Of a stretch of 64,000 nucleotides of DNA, positions 1 to 8,224 are shown piece by piece. Position 1 is the first letter of the stretch. Each line of letters opens with the position of its first letter. Under the pieces are notes generated by a model. The model saw only the letters and a program-made list of their open reading frames with translations, had not been told where the DNA came from and made no database searches. The DNA is from Maribacter ulvicola. Its GTDB lineage: Bacteria; Bacteroidota; Bacteroidia; Flavobacteriales; Flavobacteriaceae. Location of the stretch: NCBI RefSeq assembly GCF_900155985.1, contig NZ_FTMA01000003.1:248001-312000 (forward strand). The letters are read 5' to 3'. The position numbers were made by a program, and so were the translations under genes.

Positions 1-3000
1 CGTTTTCACCTTCGCAACTTATATCATTTGCTCCGGTTGAAATAATCAATGGAGCTGTAGGAACGGTACTAATAATATTCTCTACCAAAAATGGGCAAAA
101 AATAGTACCGTCATTAACCAAATCATCTTCTAATAAAACCTGATAATGGCCAGCTGAAAGTCCGGTAAAAATGCCGGTATCATTGTTAGCTATATAATTA
201 CCACTACTATCCTGAAGTTCAAAATCAAAATTACCACTACCTCCATTTGCTGTTACCGTTATAACCCCATTTGAATCTGTACAATTTGGATCTGTACTAA
301 ATTCACCAGAAGCCGAAAGTACTTGGTAAACTTCTGGATCTGCAAAACCTACACAACCGTTAGCATCCATGACATCTACATGATAGACCCCAACACTACC
401 AACGGTAAAAGTTGTTGTCCATGGATCTGTATCATTTAGCCTTGTACCTATTTGACTAATACCACCTAATGTAAAAGTAGGCGTATTAATAGTTGCAGGC
501 ATAGATAAATCTATAGTAAAGGTTGCTGTAGTCACATCACATTGATTACTAACATCAAAATCTGGTGTTGGCAATGGGGGATCTTCTGTAATTACGGCAG
601 CTGAAATTCTATAAGAACAATTTCGGGCATCTTTGACGTAAATATCATATTCAATTCCTGCGCCGGGTGCACCAGGTAATGTAACCGTTGACGCATCGGT
701 AAAATCATCAGAGCTATCGCCCGGAGTATTGGTTCCATCTTCATCAACTGGTGTTCCAGCAGGAACATATGCATATAAATAAGGACTTCCTGTTACAAAT
801 GGTGTTCCCCCACTACCTCTAACCGTTAATTGGCCATCAGCATTACAATTCGCATTAATGTTTTCAATAACATCAACTCTTGGTGCATTTAATATGGCTT
901 CAACTTGATTTCCATCTGAACACAATGTACCATTATCATAAACAAAAATACTATATGCTCCTTCTGGCACTTGATATGTATAATTAAACTCGGAACGTGT
1001 TTCTGCAATAAATAGATCTCCTGTTTCCGTATTTCTAATTTCTATATCTAATAACCCTGATGCTCCAGTGACATTATATGTTAGTGCTACTAAATTGCCC
1101 GGAATACAAGTGGCATTATCAATCGTTAAACCTACATCAACAGTAGAAAGCCCCTGAGGCACTTCTATTATTTCCTGATAAGTACAACCTGTAGAAGTAT
1201 CCTCGACTTCAACGGTCAGTACCTGCCCTAATTGTATAGCAGGAAAACAATACCTTCTAACTTCACTTGGCGGTATACCCCCTAAAGATATAAACGGAGG
1301 ATTTAAACCATCTAATAAGCGAATATTAAATGGTCCGGTTCCACCAACTATATCTACACAGTAAGTGAATCCACCTGGTGTACACGTAGCAATTACCGTT
1401 AAATTATCTGGAATTATATCTACGGTTGCACTACCTATAGTAACCTCATCAATATCTCTACAACCTCTTGAATCTATAGTGATGAGTTGATAATTGCCAG
1501 GAGTTATTTCATCAGATGTAATCGTTAAAGGATAAATTGTTGCAGGATCAGTTACTACTCTAGTAATCTCATTTCCAAATAAATCTTCAACTATATATGT
1601 AAATTCAGCAACACCGCCACTAATTGACGAAACTTGAATTCCACCAGAAACTACATTACCTGTACAAGTAGCATCTAAAGGTACCACCGTTGCATCTGGA
1701 CTTGCTCTTGTATCAATTAATATATCAACTGAAACTATACCAGGTATAAGGCATCCTCTTGCATCTTTCACTAAATATTCATAAATCCCAACCGGTAAAC
1801 CTGAATAGGTAGTTTGCGAAGAAAATTCATAGATACCATCATCACCTACACTATAACTTAGACTCCCTGTTGGTCCAAATTTTATCTCATAAGGCGGTAT
1901 ACCAATAGTAGGATCCACAATTATATCTATAAAGCCACTATTATCATCGCCACAACTAGGACCTACTGCTTCATGACTGGCAACTATGGTAGAAGGGGCA
2001 TCAAATATTATTGGTTCAGAAACGTCTGTACAACCATTATTATCTACAATTGAAACGGTATAACTACCAGCTTCTAGAGAACCAACATTGTAAACGAATG
2101 TATCTGCAGGCAAGGCAATCCCCGTAGAACCTGCTACCGGATTACCATCTTTAAATATCGTGTATTGCGTATTCGACAAATCAGAAATATCACCATCTGA
2201 AATTGTAATACCCATAGATCCATTACCCGCACAAGGTATTTCATTTATTAATGACAGGCTTACACTAACTTGAGGTGGGATAGTAACAGTTACGGAGTTT
2301 CTACAATGATTGTCATCTTGGACATCTATAGTATAAGTGCCCGGAAAGAGATCGCTAAATGTTGGGTTAGCCGTGAAAGCCCCATTGTTAATACGATACT
2401 CGTGACCTGATCCACCACCAGAACTAGATACTGTTACAGATGGATTACTTGTAGTAGTAAAACAAAGATCAGAACTTTGAATAGAAATACTTGGAGCAAA
2501 TAGCTCTTCTAAATCAAACGTAAAAGTAGTACTACAACCTTCAGAGTCAATTGCGGTCAACGTATAAACATCAGTTGGATCAGACACATCGGTCGCCTCT
2601 GTTAAATTACCAAAAAACCTTCCTGACCGTATACCTGTATTAAATCCAGAAGGGTATAATAATGAATATTTATAGCCTCCCCAACCTCCGGTTACATTGG
2701 CCTCTACCCGTCCAATATTATTATTATCACAACTCATAGGTGTAACAACACTTGCGGACAAATCTAATACCGAAGCTTCATTAATATCAAAAGATGTAGT
2801 ATCCGTACAACCCGTATCAGAATCAGTTACCGTAATGGCATATGTACCCGCACCTGATAATGGCAGCACTACTTCACGATTACTTTGTGGAGCACTAGCC
2901 GTTCCTCCATTAATAGCATAGGTATAATTGTTGGCAAAACCATCTACAATAAAAGTTCCACTACCATCTGTAGCGCCATTACATACCCTAAGGTCTCCAC

Positions 3001-5113
3001 CAGATTTTACCTGTACTCGAATAGAACTTATTTCTACAGGTCTAAAACCTTCGGTATAAGAACATCCATTAACATCTGTAATTTGAAAAATGTATGGCTG
3101 AGAAGTAAGTAAACCGGTAAACGTAGCGTTATTTCCGTTATCAAAATAAGCCGGACTAATAATCTCATATCTATTGATTGTAGCGTTACTGGTAGGTGTT
3201 AATTCCACATCTGTAGTACCTGCAGCACAACTAACATTACTTTGTGCAAAACTTAAGTTTGTTGGCGGATCAACATCTAAAATTTCTATAGCTGTTAATT
3301 CTAAGCGACAACCACCAGCATCGCGAATAATTGGAGTATATATACCTGCAGCTAAATCGGTATAAGAAGTTATTGCAGAGAAATTGACACCGTCAATACT
3401 AAATTCATAGCCACTACCAGATCCACCCGAAAAAGGACCAACAAAATCTATTTGCCCCCCATTGGCACCGGTGCTAGTACAGGTAATATCAAGAACTTTA
3501 TTTGCTGTTCCTATTAGTAGACCAACCGTATCTACAGTTACAGAAGGTAAATCTAATGTACACTCAAATCCGCCTTGTTGGTATCTTACTTCAATATCAT
3601 TGTAAGTACCTGCCGCCACTGAAATTTGCGGAGTACTTACCCAAGGCTGAGAAGCATTTTCTCTATATGATATATTGTAACCCCTACCATTATTAATGGT
3701 AAACTCTAATTTTGCCCCACCGTTACTACAAGTACCATCTATACCAGTAACGGTAATATCTGGTGGTAGTAAACTTTCAACATCAGAAGAAGCGTTTATG
3801 ATACAACCATTACTATCTGTAATAACAAAGTCATAAGTTCCTGCTGAGCCAACCGCATATGTTGTAGTTCCAGCATCTGTAGCCGCATCACCAAATGATG
3901 GTTGCACCGCCCCACCATTAACGGTAAATGTATAAGGTGCAGCCCCGCCAGTTGTATTTAAAATAATATCTACACTAGAAATATCTGAACAACCAAAACT
4001 ACTGTTTACCTCAGTAGAAGCATCTAAAGCTGAAGCCCCGGCACCAATAGTAAAAGGGTTACCACTTGTATCTAAATGTTGTCGTGGAGGGTTAATGCCG
4101 CTTAATAAATCTCCCTTACATTGTTGCGTTTCTACTTGTACTATATACGTACCAAATCCTACTGCTGAAAAAGTATGAGTACTCTCAGTAAGAAAGGCAG
4201 TAAACTCCTGGCGTATACCGCTTGAGTTTAACAAAGTATATTTATATGGACCCGGCACATTAGAGGCCGTAACGGTTATACTACCAGTGTCTCCACTACA
4301 TAGCGCATCTGTAAAAGTAGCAGCTATCTGGATCTCTTTTTCCTCTATTACAATAGGCTCGTACGGGTATTCACAAGTATTTGCCGTGTTTTTTAATCTA
4401 GCTTTAATATGATATGTACCAGCTGCTAGATTAGAAAAAATTGCTCCTTGCCAAGAACTACCCCCATCTATACTAAACTCATATGCACTAGACAAATTGG
4501 TAATCTGGATTCTACCATCTACCCCACAGATATAATCTTGTTTTACATAGGTTTGTGTTATGGTACTTTTCTTTACTTTAAAATAATAGGTCTGTCCGTC
4601 TACAACCACTCTATACTCTGCTCCAGAAGTTGAAGGAACAGAACTTGCATCTAAATTAAAAGTTGAACCTCTTGAAATTTCACTATAGCAAGATGAGGTG
4701 GTACTTGGGCACTCCGTATTTACATTTGGCGTACAAGAACCTCCTAATACTTGCCATGAAGCTGAACTATAAGGTCCTCCGGATAAACTTATAATACGAT
4801 CATCATAATCACCACATAAATTAAAACGTGCAACTGTAAACCCATTATCATTACAGGTTTCTGTATCATCTGCACCAACAATAAGTGTATTGAACATTGC
4901 CGAAGTAGCTAGGTTTGACTTTCGTGCAACGTTGACTTTCTGTTTTAAGGTAGATTGCTTTTGGGTAGAAATCGAAACAACTTTTTCAATTACATTGGCC
5001 ACCTCTTCGTACATAGTACTTACTTTAGAGTTGGCTAGTGCCGTAGTACCAATTACTGAAAGAACGATCAGAATAAGCACATACAGCGTATACCGCTGTT
5101 GTTTTGGGAGCAT
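1..5113 (-). CDS. Giant secreted repeat protein (SprB/PKD-like, probable T9SS substrate), C-terminus outside window
   Basis: I read one uninterrupted reading frame of 1704 codons from the ATG at 5113-5111 to the left edge, so the 3' end is missing. The N-terminus (MLPKQQRYTL, then a hydrophobic run ending near ALA) looks like a signal peptide. After about 180 residues come Ig/PKD-like modules of roughly 90-130 residues, most closing with a D-x-x-G-C motif such as ITDSNGC, IVDNNGC, VKDARGC or VMDANGC; I count about 13. Each module starts near another cysteine and is rich in G, T, S and D. This is the style of SprB-like adhesins and proteins with a gliding-motility-type (type B) T9SS sorting domain, but that domain would lie beyond the edge and is not seen. 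Likely role: cell-surface adhesin or matrix protein. Confidence 0.85.
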   Translation of the reverse strand, partial: MLPKQQRYTLYVLILIVLSVIGTTALANSKVSTMYEEVANVIEKVVSISTQKQSTLKQKVNVARKSNLATSAMFNTLIVGADDTETCNDNGFTVARFNLCGDYDDRIISLSGGPYSSASWQVLGGSCTPNVNTECPSTTSSCYSEISRGSTFNLDASSVPSTSGAEYRVVVDGQTYYFKVKKSTITQTYVKQDYICGVDGRIQITNLSSAYEFSIDGGSSWQGAIFSNLAAGTYHIKARLKNTANTCEYPYEPIVIEEKEIQIAATFTDALCSGDTGSITVTASNVPGPYKYTLLNSSGIRQEFTAFLTESTHTFSAVGFGTYIVQVETQQCKGDLLSGINPPRQHLDTSGNPFTIGAGASALDASTEVNSSFGCSDISSVDIILNTTGGAAPYTFTVNGGAVQPSFGDAATDAGTTTYAVGSAGTYDFVITDSNGCIINASSDVESLLPPDITVTGIDGTCSNGGAKLEFTINNGRGYNISYRENASQPWVSTPQISVAAGTYNDIEVRYQQGGFECTLDLPSVTVDTVGLLIGTANKVLDITCTSTGANGGQIDFVGPFSGGSGSGYEFSIDGVNFSAITSYTDLAAGIYTPIIRDAGGCRLELTAIEILDVDPPTNLSFAQSNVSCAAGTTDVELTPTSNATINRYEIISPAYFDNGNNATFTGLLTSQPYIFQITDVNGCSYTEGFRPVEISSIRVQVKSGGDLRVCNGATDGSGTFIVDGFANNYTYAINGGTASAPQSNREVVLPLSGAGTYAITVTDSDTGCTDTTSFDINEASVLDLSASVVTPMSCDNNNIGRVEANVTGGWGGYKYSLLYPSGFNTGIRSGRFFGNLTEATDVSDPTDVYTLTAIDSEGCSTTFTFDLEELFAPSISIQSSDLCFTTTSNPSVTVSSSGGGSGHEYRINNGAFTANPTFSDLFPGTYTIDVQDDNHCRNSVTVTIPPQVSVSLSLINEIPCAGNGSMGITISDGDISDLSNTQYTIFKDGNPVAGSTGIALPADTFVYNVGSLEAGSYTVSIVDNNGCTDVSEPIIFDAPSTIVASHEAVGPSCGDDNSGFIDIIVDPTIGIPPYEIKFGPTGSLSYSVGDDGIYEFSSQTTYSGLPVGIYEYLVKDARGCLIPGIVSVDILIDTRASPDATVVPLDATCTGNVVSGGIQVSSISGGVAEFTYIVEDLFGNEITRVVTDPATIYPLTITSDEITPGNYQLITIDSRGCRDIDEVTIGSATVDIIPDNLTVIATCTPGGFTYCVDIVGGTGPFNIRLLDGLNPPFISLGGIPPSEVRRYCFPAIQLGQVLTVEVEDTSTGCTYQEIIEVPQGLSTVDVGLTIDNATCIPGNLVALTYNVTGASGLLDIEIRNTETGDLFIAETRSEFNYTYQVPEGAYSIFVYDNGTLCSDGNQVEAILNAPRVDVIENINANCNADGQLTVRGSGGTPFVTGSPYLYAYVPAGTPVDEDGTNTPGDSSDDFTDASTVTLPGAPGAGIEYDIYVKDARNCSYRISAAVITEDPPLPTPDFDVSNQCDVTTATFTIDLSMPATINTPTFTLGGISQIGTRLNDTDPWTTTFTVGSVGVYHVDVMDANGCVGFADPEVYQVLSASGEFSTDPNCTDSNGVITVTANGGSGNFDFELQDSSGNYIANNDTGIFTGLSAGHYQVLLEDDLVNDGTIFCPFLVENIISTVPTAPLIISTGANDISCEGEN

Positions 5114-5240
5114 AGGTTAAGATTCATTTTTTAAGAACAATTTCGATTTGGGATCTTTATCGTTCTTAGGTGTAATTTTTTACTTATATTTTATCTTTTA
5201 AATAATCATGTGTTCTTTAATACATTTCTAACGCCCTAAT

Positions 5241-6362
5241 ATGAAAAATAGTATCATCTTCACGCTTTTATTCGTTGTAATGCTAAATTTTTCTTGCGCA
5301 CAAAACCCTGAAAACAAAACCATTACCCCAAAAGAAGCAGTTTTTACAACTAAGCTGTTCGTCGATCAGCTACAGTCTCCATGGGGCTTTACCTTTCTTC
5401 CGGATAAAAGTATTTTAATCACCGAAAAAGAAGGAGAATTAATACATTTTAGTAATGGAAAAAGATCGATTATCGGTAACATCCCCGAAGTTTATAATAG
5501 AGGCCAAGGAGGTTTGCTCGATATAGCACTCCACCCCAACTATACCGAAAACGAATGGATTTACCTCACTTATGCATCAACGGACGGCCATGAGAAAGGC
5601 GGTCATACCGCAATTATGAGAGCAAAATTGAAGAACAATTCATTGACAGAAACCCAAGTACTTTACAAGGCTACCCCCAACACTACAAAGGGACAACATT
5701 TTGGATCCAGAATTGCATTTGATACTAATGGATATCTGTTTTTCTCTATTGGTGAACGTGGAGATAGAGACATAAACCCACAAAATATTAAAAGAGATGG
5801 CGGTAAAATTTACCGGTTACATGATGATGGGCAAATTCCTAAAGATAATCCGTTTATAAATGAAAAAGGCGCCAAGACTGCAATTTATAGTTATGGGCAT
5901 AGAAACCCGCAAGGTTTGATAAAACATCCTCTTACCGGAGAAATTTGGGACAATGAACACGGACCAAGAGGGGGAGATGAAATTAATATTATAAAGAAAG
6001 GTGCTAACTACGGATGGCCTTTAGTTACCTATGGTATCAATTATGGCGGCACTCCAATTACAGATAAAACCAAAATGCAGGGTATGGAGCAACCTATTCA
6101 TTATTGGGTTCCATCTATTGCACCAAGTGGAATGGAGTTTGTAACTAGCGATAAGTATAAAAATTGGAAAGGCAGCTTATTAGTAGGGTCCTTGGCTTTT
6201 CAATATTTAGAACGATTAGTGATGGATGGAAATAAGGTAGTCACTCGTGAAAAATTAATGGATGGCATGGGTAGAGTACGCGGCGTAAAACAAGGACCTG
6301 ACGGATACATTTATGTAGCCGTTGAAGGTAAAGGCATCTATAAATTGATACCGAAAAAATAA
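5241..6362 (+). CDS. PQQ-dependent sugar dehydrogenase (GSDH family) lipoprotein
   Basis: A 373-residue protein of the soluble aldose sugar dehydrogenase family (YliI/Asd-like six-bladed propeller), which oxidises aldoses with PQQ. Family motifs run in order: SPWGFTFLPD, GQGGLLDIALHP, KGQHFGSRIAFD with the conserved His, FFSIGERGDRD, YSYGHRNPQG, WDNEHGPRGGDEIN, GANYGWP, PSIAPSGMEF and GVKQGPDGYIYV. The N-terminus has a short hydrophobic segment ending in LNFSC, so it is probably a lipoprotein anchored at Cys20. It is a single-gene unit, divergent from the giant adhesin and closed by a hairpin shared with murQ. No PQQ biosynthesis gene is visible, so the cofactor would be scavenged or made elsewhere. 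The sugar substrate cannot be told from sequence. Confidence 0.88.
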   Translation: MKNSIIFTLLFVVMLNFSCAQNPENKTITPKEAVFTTKLFVDQLQSPWGFTFLPDKSILITEKEGELIHFSNGKRSIIGNIPEVYNRGQGGLLDIALHPNYTENEWIYLTYASTDGHEKGGHTAIMRAKLKNNSLTETQVLYKATPNTTKGQHFGSRIAFDTNGYLFFSIGERGDRDINPQNIKRDGGKIYRLHDDGQIPKDNPFINEKGAKTAIYSYGHRNPQGLIKHPLTGEIWDNEHGPRGGDEINIIKKGANYGWPLVTYGINYGGTPITDKTKMQGMEQPIHYWVPSIAPSGMEFVTSDKYKNWKGSLLVGSLAFQYLERLVMDGNKVVTREKLMDGMGRVRGVKQGPDGYIYVAVEGKGIYKLIPKK

Positions 6363-6383
6363 AACTAAGTCAATAGTAACAAA

Positions 6384-6422
6384 AAAAGGTCTTTAACCAA
6401 ATTCTCTGGTTACAGACCTTTT
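6384..6422. terminator. Bidirectional terminator between the sugar dehydrogenase gene and murQ
   Basis: AAAAGGTCT (6384-6392) pairs with AGACCTTTT (6414-6422). After one T/C mismatch the stem continues with TAACC/GGTTA around a 9-nt loop. A/T runs flank both sides, and the genes converge on it. Confidence 0.8.
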
Positions 6423-6452
6423 CTCTTAGTGTCCTATGTTACAAATAGGTAC

Positions 6453-7265
6453 TTATTCCCTACCGGCATCTATAGCCAACTTAACAGAACCATGTTCTTT
6501 CAATAACGTTTCAGCCGCTGCATAATCAATATTTAGCCCTTCCATAATATACCTAGTACCGCGATCAACCAACTTATCGTTGCTCAATTGCATGTTCACC
6601 ATCTTATTACCTTTAACTCTACCTATTTTAATCATTAATGCAGTAGATATCATGTTCAAGACCAATTTTTGAGAAGTACCACTTTTCATTCTTGTACTAC
6701 CGGTTAGAAACTCCGGTCCTACATTTATTTCAATAGGTATATCAGCTATTCTTGCAATGGGTGCACCAGGGTTATTGGTAATTGCTGCTGTTAAAATTCC
6801 GTTCTCCTTGGCATCTTCTAACCCACCAATGACATATGGAGTGCTGCCTGAGGCTGCAATACCCACTACTACATCAGTAGTATTAATATCATGTTTCTTT
6901 AAATCTAACCACGCCTGCTTGGTGGCATCTTCCGCATTTTCAACTGCTTTTCTAATGGCGGTATCTCCACCAGCAATTAAACCAACAACACGTTCATGTG
7001 GCATACCAAATGTTGGCGGAATTTCTGAAGCATCTAAAATTCCTAATCTACCGCTAGTTCCTGCACCAATGTAAAAAAGTCTTCCTCCTTTATTGAACCT
7101 TTCAGTTAAAGCATCTACAAGCTTCGTAACCTGCGGAATGGTCTTCTCTACCGCAGCGGCAACCTTTCTATCCTCTTCGTTTATTTTCTGGAGAATAGTT
7201 TGGGTATCCATCAACTCTAAATTATCATGATGGGACGGTGTCTCTGTAACTCTTTTGTAATCCAT
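6453..7265 (-). CDS. murQ: N-acetylmuramic acid 6-phosphate etherase MurQ
   Basis: A cytoplasmic SIS-domain lyase of 270 residues that cleaves the lactyl ether of MurNAc-6-phosphate to give GlcNAc-6-phosphate and D-lactate. Diagnostic stretches are LFYIGAGTSGRLG, DASEIPPTFG with the catalytic glutamate, IAGGDTAIRKAVENAEDA, and TGSTRMKSGTSQKLVLN. The length is slightly below the E. coli enzyme, which has a longer C-terminus. It lies 4 bp downstream of the DeoR-type regulator on the same strand, so the two are almost surely co-transcribed. With anmK and nagZ nearby it completes the MurNAc branch of peptidoglycan recycling. Confidence 0.97.
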   Translation of the reverse strand: MDYKRVTETPSHHDNLELMDTQTILQKINEEDRKVAAAVEKTIPQVTKLVDALTERFNKGGRLFYIGAGTSGRLGILDASEIPPTFGMPHERVVGLIAGGDTAIRKAVENAEDATKQAWLDLKKHDINTTDVVVGIAASGSTPYVIGGLEDAKENGILTAAITNNPGAPIARIADIPIEINVGPEFLTGSTRMKSGTSQKLVLNMISTALMIKIGRVKGNKMVNMQLSNDKLVDRGTRYIMEGLNIDYAAAETLLKEHGSVKLAIDAGRE

Positions 7266-7269
7266 TTAA

Positions 7270-8019
7270 TTATAAAATTTTTATATCGTGATTTCTAAAA
7301 GCTTTTAATAATAAGTTATCTGGGGTCAACTCGGTAATCATGGTATTTATCGAATTTATATCACAGGTTTTATACCTATGCTGAGAATTCAATTTTTCCG
7401 ATATGGATAAAAGCACTGTTTTCTTCGATGCTTTTATAACTGCTTTCTTTATTTGAACAATATCCCAATCAAACTCTGTTAAACCAAAAGTAGCATCCAC
7501 ATAACCGGTACCAATAAAACTATAATCAAATCGTATCTCAGATATATGATGAATGGCATTTGCACCAATAGCAATCTGTGCTTCCTTAGATATTTGTCCT
7601 CCAATAGAAATTACATTGATGTTTGCTTTATGAGAAAGCTCCATGGCAACCGGTAAACTAATGGTAAAACAAGTAAGATTTAAATTTTCAGGAATAATTC
7701 TTGCCAATTCCATACAGGTTGTTCCTCCATCTAAAAAAATAACGGCACCATCACGTAACATACCTACCGCTTTTGTGGCAATGGCAGCTTTATCATCTAA
7801 CTTATAAATATTTGTATTTCTGGCACTGTTGGTCATATACCCCATAGAGATCGCACCACCATGCACTTTACGCAGTTTATTTTCTGCATCTAATTCTTTT
7901 ACATCTCTTCTAATAGTATCTATAGACACATCTAAAGCCTCAGCTATATCAGTTATAAGAATTCTATTATGCAGATCAACCTCACTTAATATGGTTTGTT
8001 GACGTTCTTCTTTTAGCAT
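7270..8019 (-). CDS. DeoR/GlpR-family transcriptional regulator
   Basis: A 249-residue regulator with an N-terminal DeoR helix-turn-helix at about residues 5-58 (ILITDIAEALDVSIDTIRRD, then LRKVHGGA) and a C-terminal sugar-phosphate sensor domain containing FLDGGTT, typical of DeoR effector pockets. It is first in a two-gene unit with murQ and divergent from nagB. It therefore probably represses both directions and responds to an amino-sugar phosphate such as GlcNAc-6P or GlcN-6P. The effector is inferred from position; the domain assignment is read from sequence. Confidence 0.92.
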   Translation of the reverse strand: MLKEERQQTILSEVDLHNRILITDIAEALDVSIDTIRRDVKELDAENKLRKVHGGAISMGYMTNSARNTNIYKLDDKAAIATKAVGMLRDGAVIFLDGGTTCMELARIIPENLNLTCFTISLPVAMELSHKANINVISIGGQISKEAQIAIGANAIHHISEIRFDYSFIGTGYVDATFGLTEFDWDIVQIKKAVIKASKKTVLLSISEKLNSQHRYKTCDINSINTMITELTPDNLLLKAFRNHDIKIL

Positions 8020-8050
8020 TTAGAAAGCACTTTTTTACTTGTGAATAGGA

Positions 8051-8058
8051 CAAATATA
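8051..8058 (-). promoter_or_regulatory. -7 promoter box for the deoR-murQ unit
   Basis: CAAATATA on the plus strand is TATATTTG on the minus strand, an exact match to the Bacteroidota TAnnTTTG box. It ends 31 nt before the regulator's ATG. Confidence 0.6.
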
Positions 8059-8066
8059 GGGATTTT

Positions 8067-8140
8067 TAACGCATGCTGTTTTATGACGTTAATAGAATGT
8101 AAACAGAATTTAAAGATTAATTAACAGCAAAATACAGCAT
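8067..8140. promoter_or_regulatory. Candidate operator region of the DeoR-type regulator
   Basis: ATGCTGTTTT (8073-8082) and AATACAGCAT (8131-8140) form an inverted repeat matching at 9 of 10 positions across the divergent region. TAACGCAT at 8067-8074 recurs at 8173-8180, where it touches the nagB -7 box. Position and symmetry suggest regulator sites, but binding is an inference. Confidence 0.35.
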
Positions 8141-8179
8141 AATTTATTGCACAAAACTGCAAATAATCAAAATAACGCA

Positions 8180-8187
8180 TATATTTG
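8180..8187 (+). promoter_or_regulatory. -7 promoter box for nagB
   Basis: TATATTTG matches TAnnTTTG exactly. Transcription would begin near 8192, which rules out the TTG at 8147 as a start and makes the ATG at 8190 unlikely. The starts at 8225 and 8252 fit. Confidence 0.6.
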
Positions 8188-8224
8188 CATGATTAAAAAA
8201 AATAAAAAAATCTACCGTTACCAC

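Noticed and set aside
1-5113. DNA-level tandem repeat array in the adhesin gene
   Set aside because: Modules resemble each other as protein but differ widely in DNA sequence, so it is old domain repetition rather than a recent tandem array.
2697-5120. Several small plus-strand reading frames, each 60-75 residues
   Set aside because: They lie inside the uninterrupted minus-strand adhesin frame, have no family motifs, and are compositional shadows of it.
6757-7074. Plus-strand 105-residue frame inside murQ
   Set aside because: It is the reverse complement of a strongly conserved gene and carries no independent motif.
8147-8224. Upstream starts for nagB (TTG at 8147, ATG at 8190)
   Set aside because: They lie at or before the predicted transcription start set by TATATTTG at 8180-8187 and give an N-terminus unlike the family.
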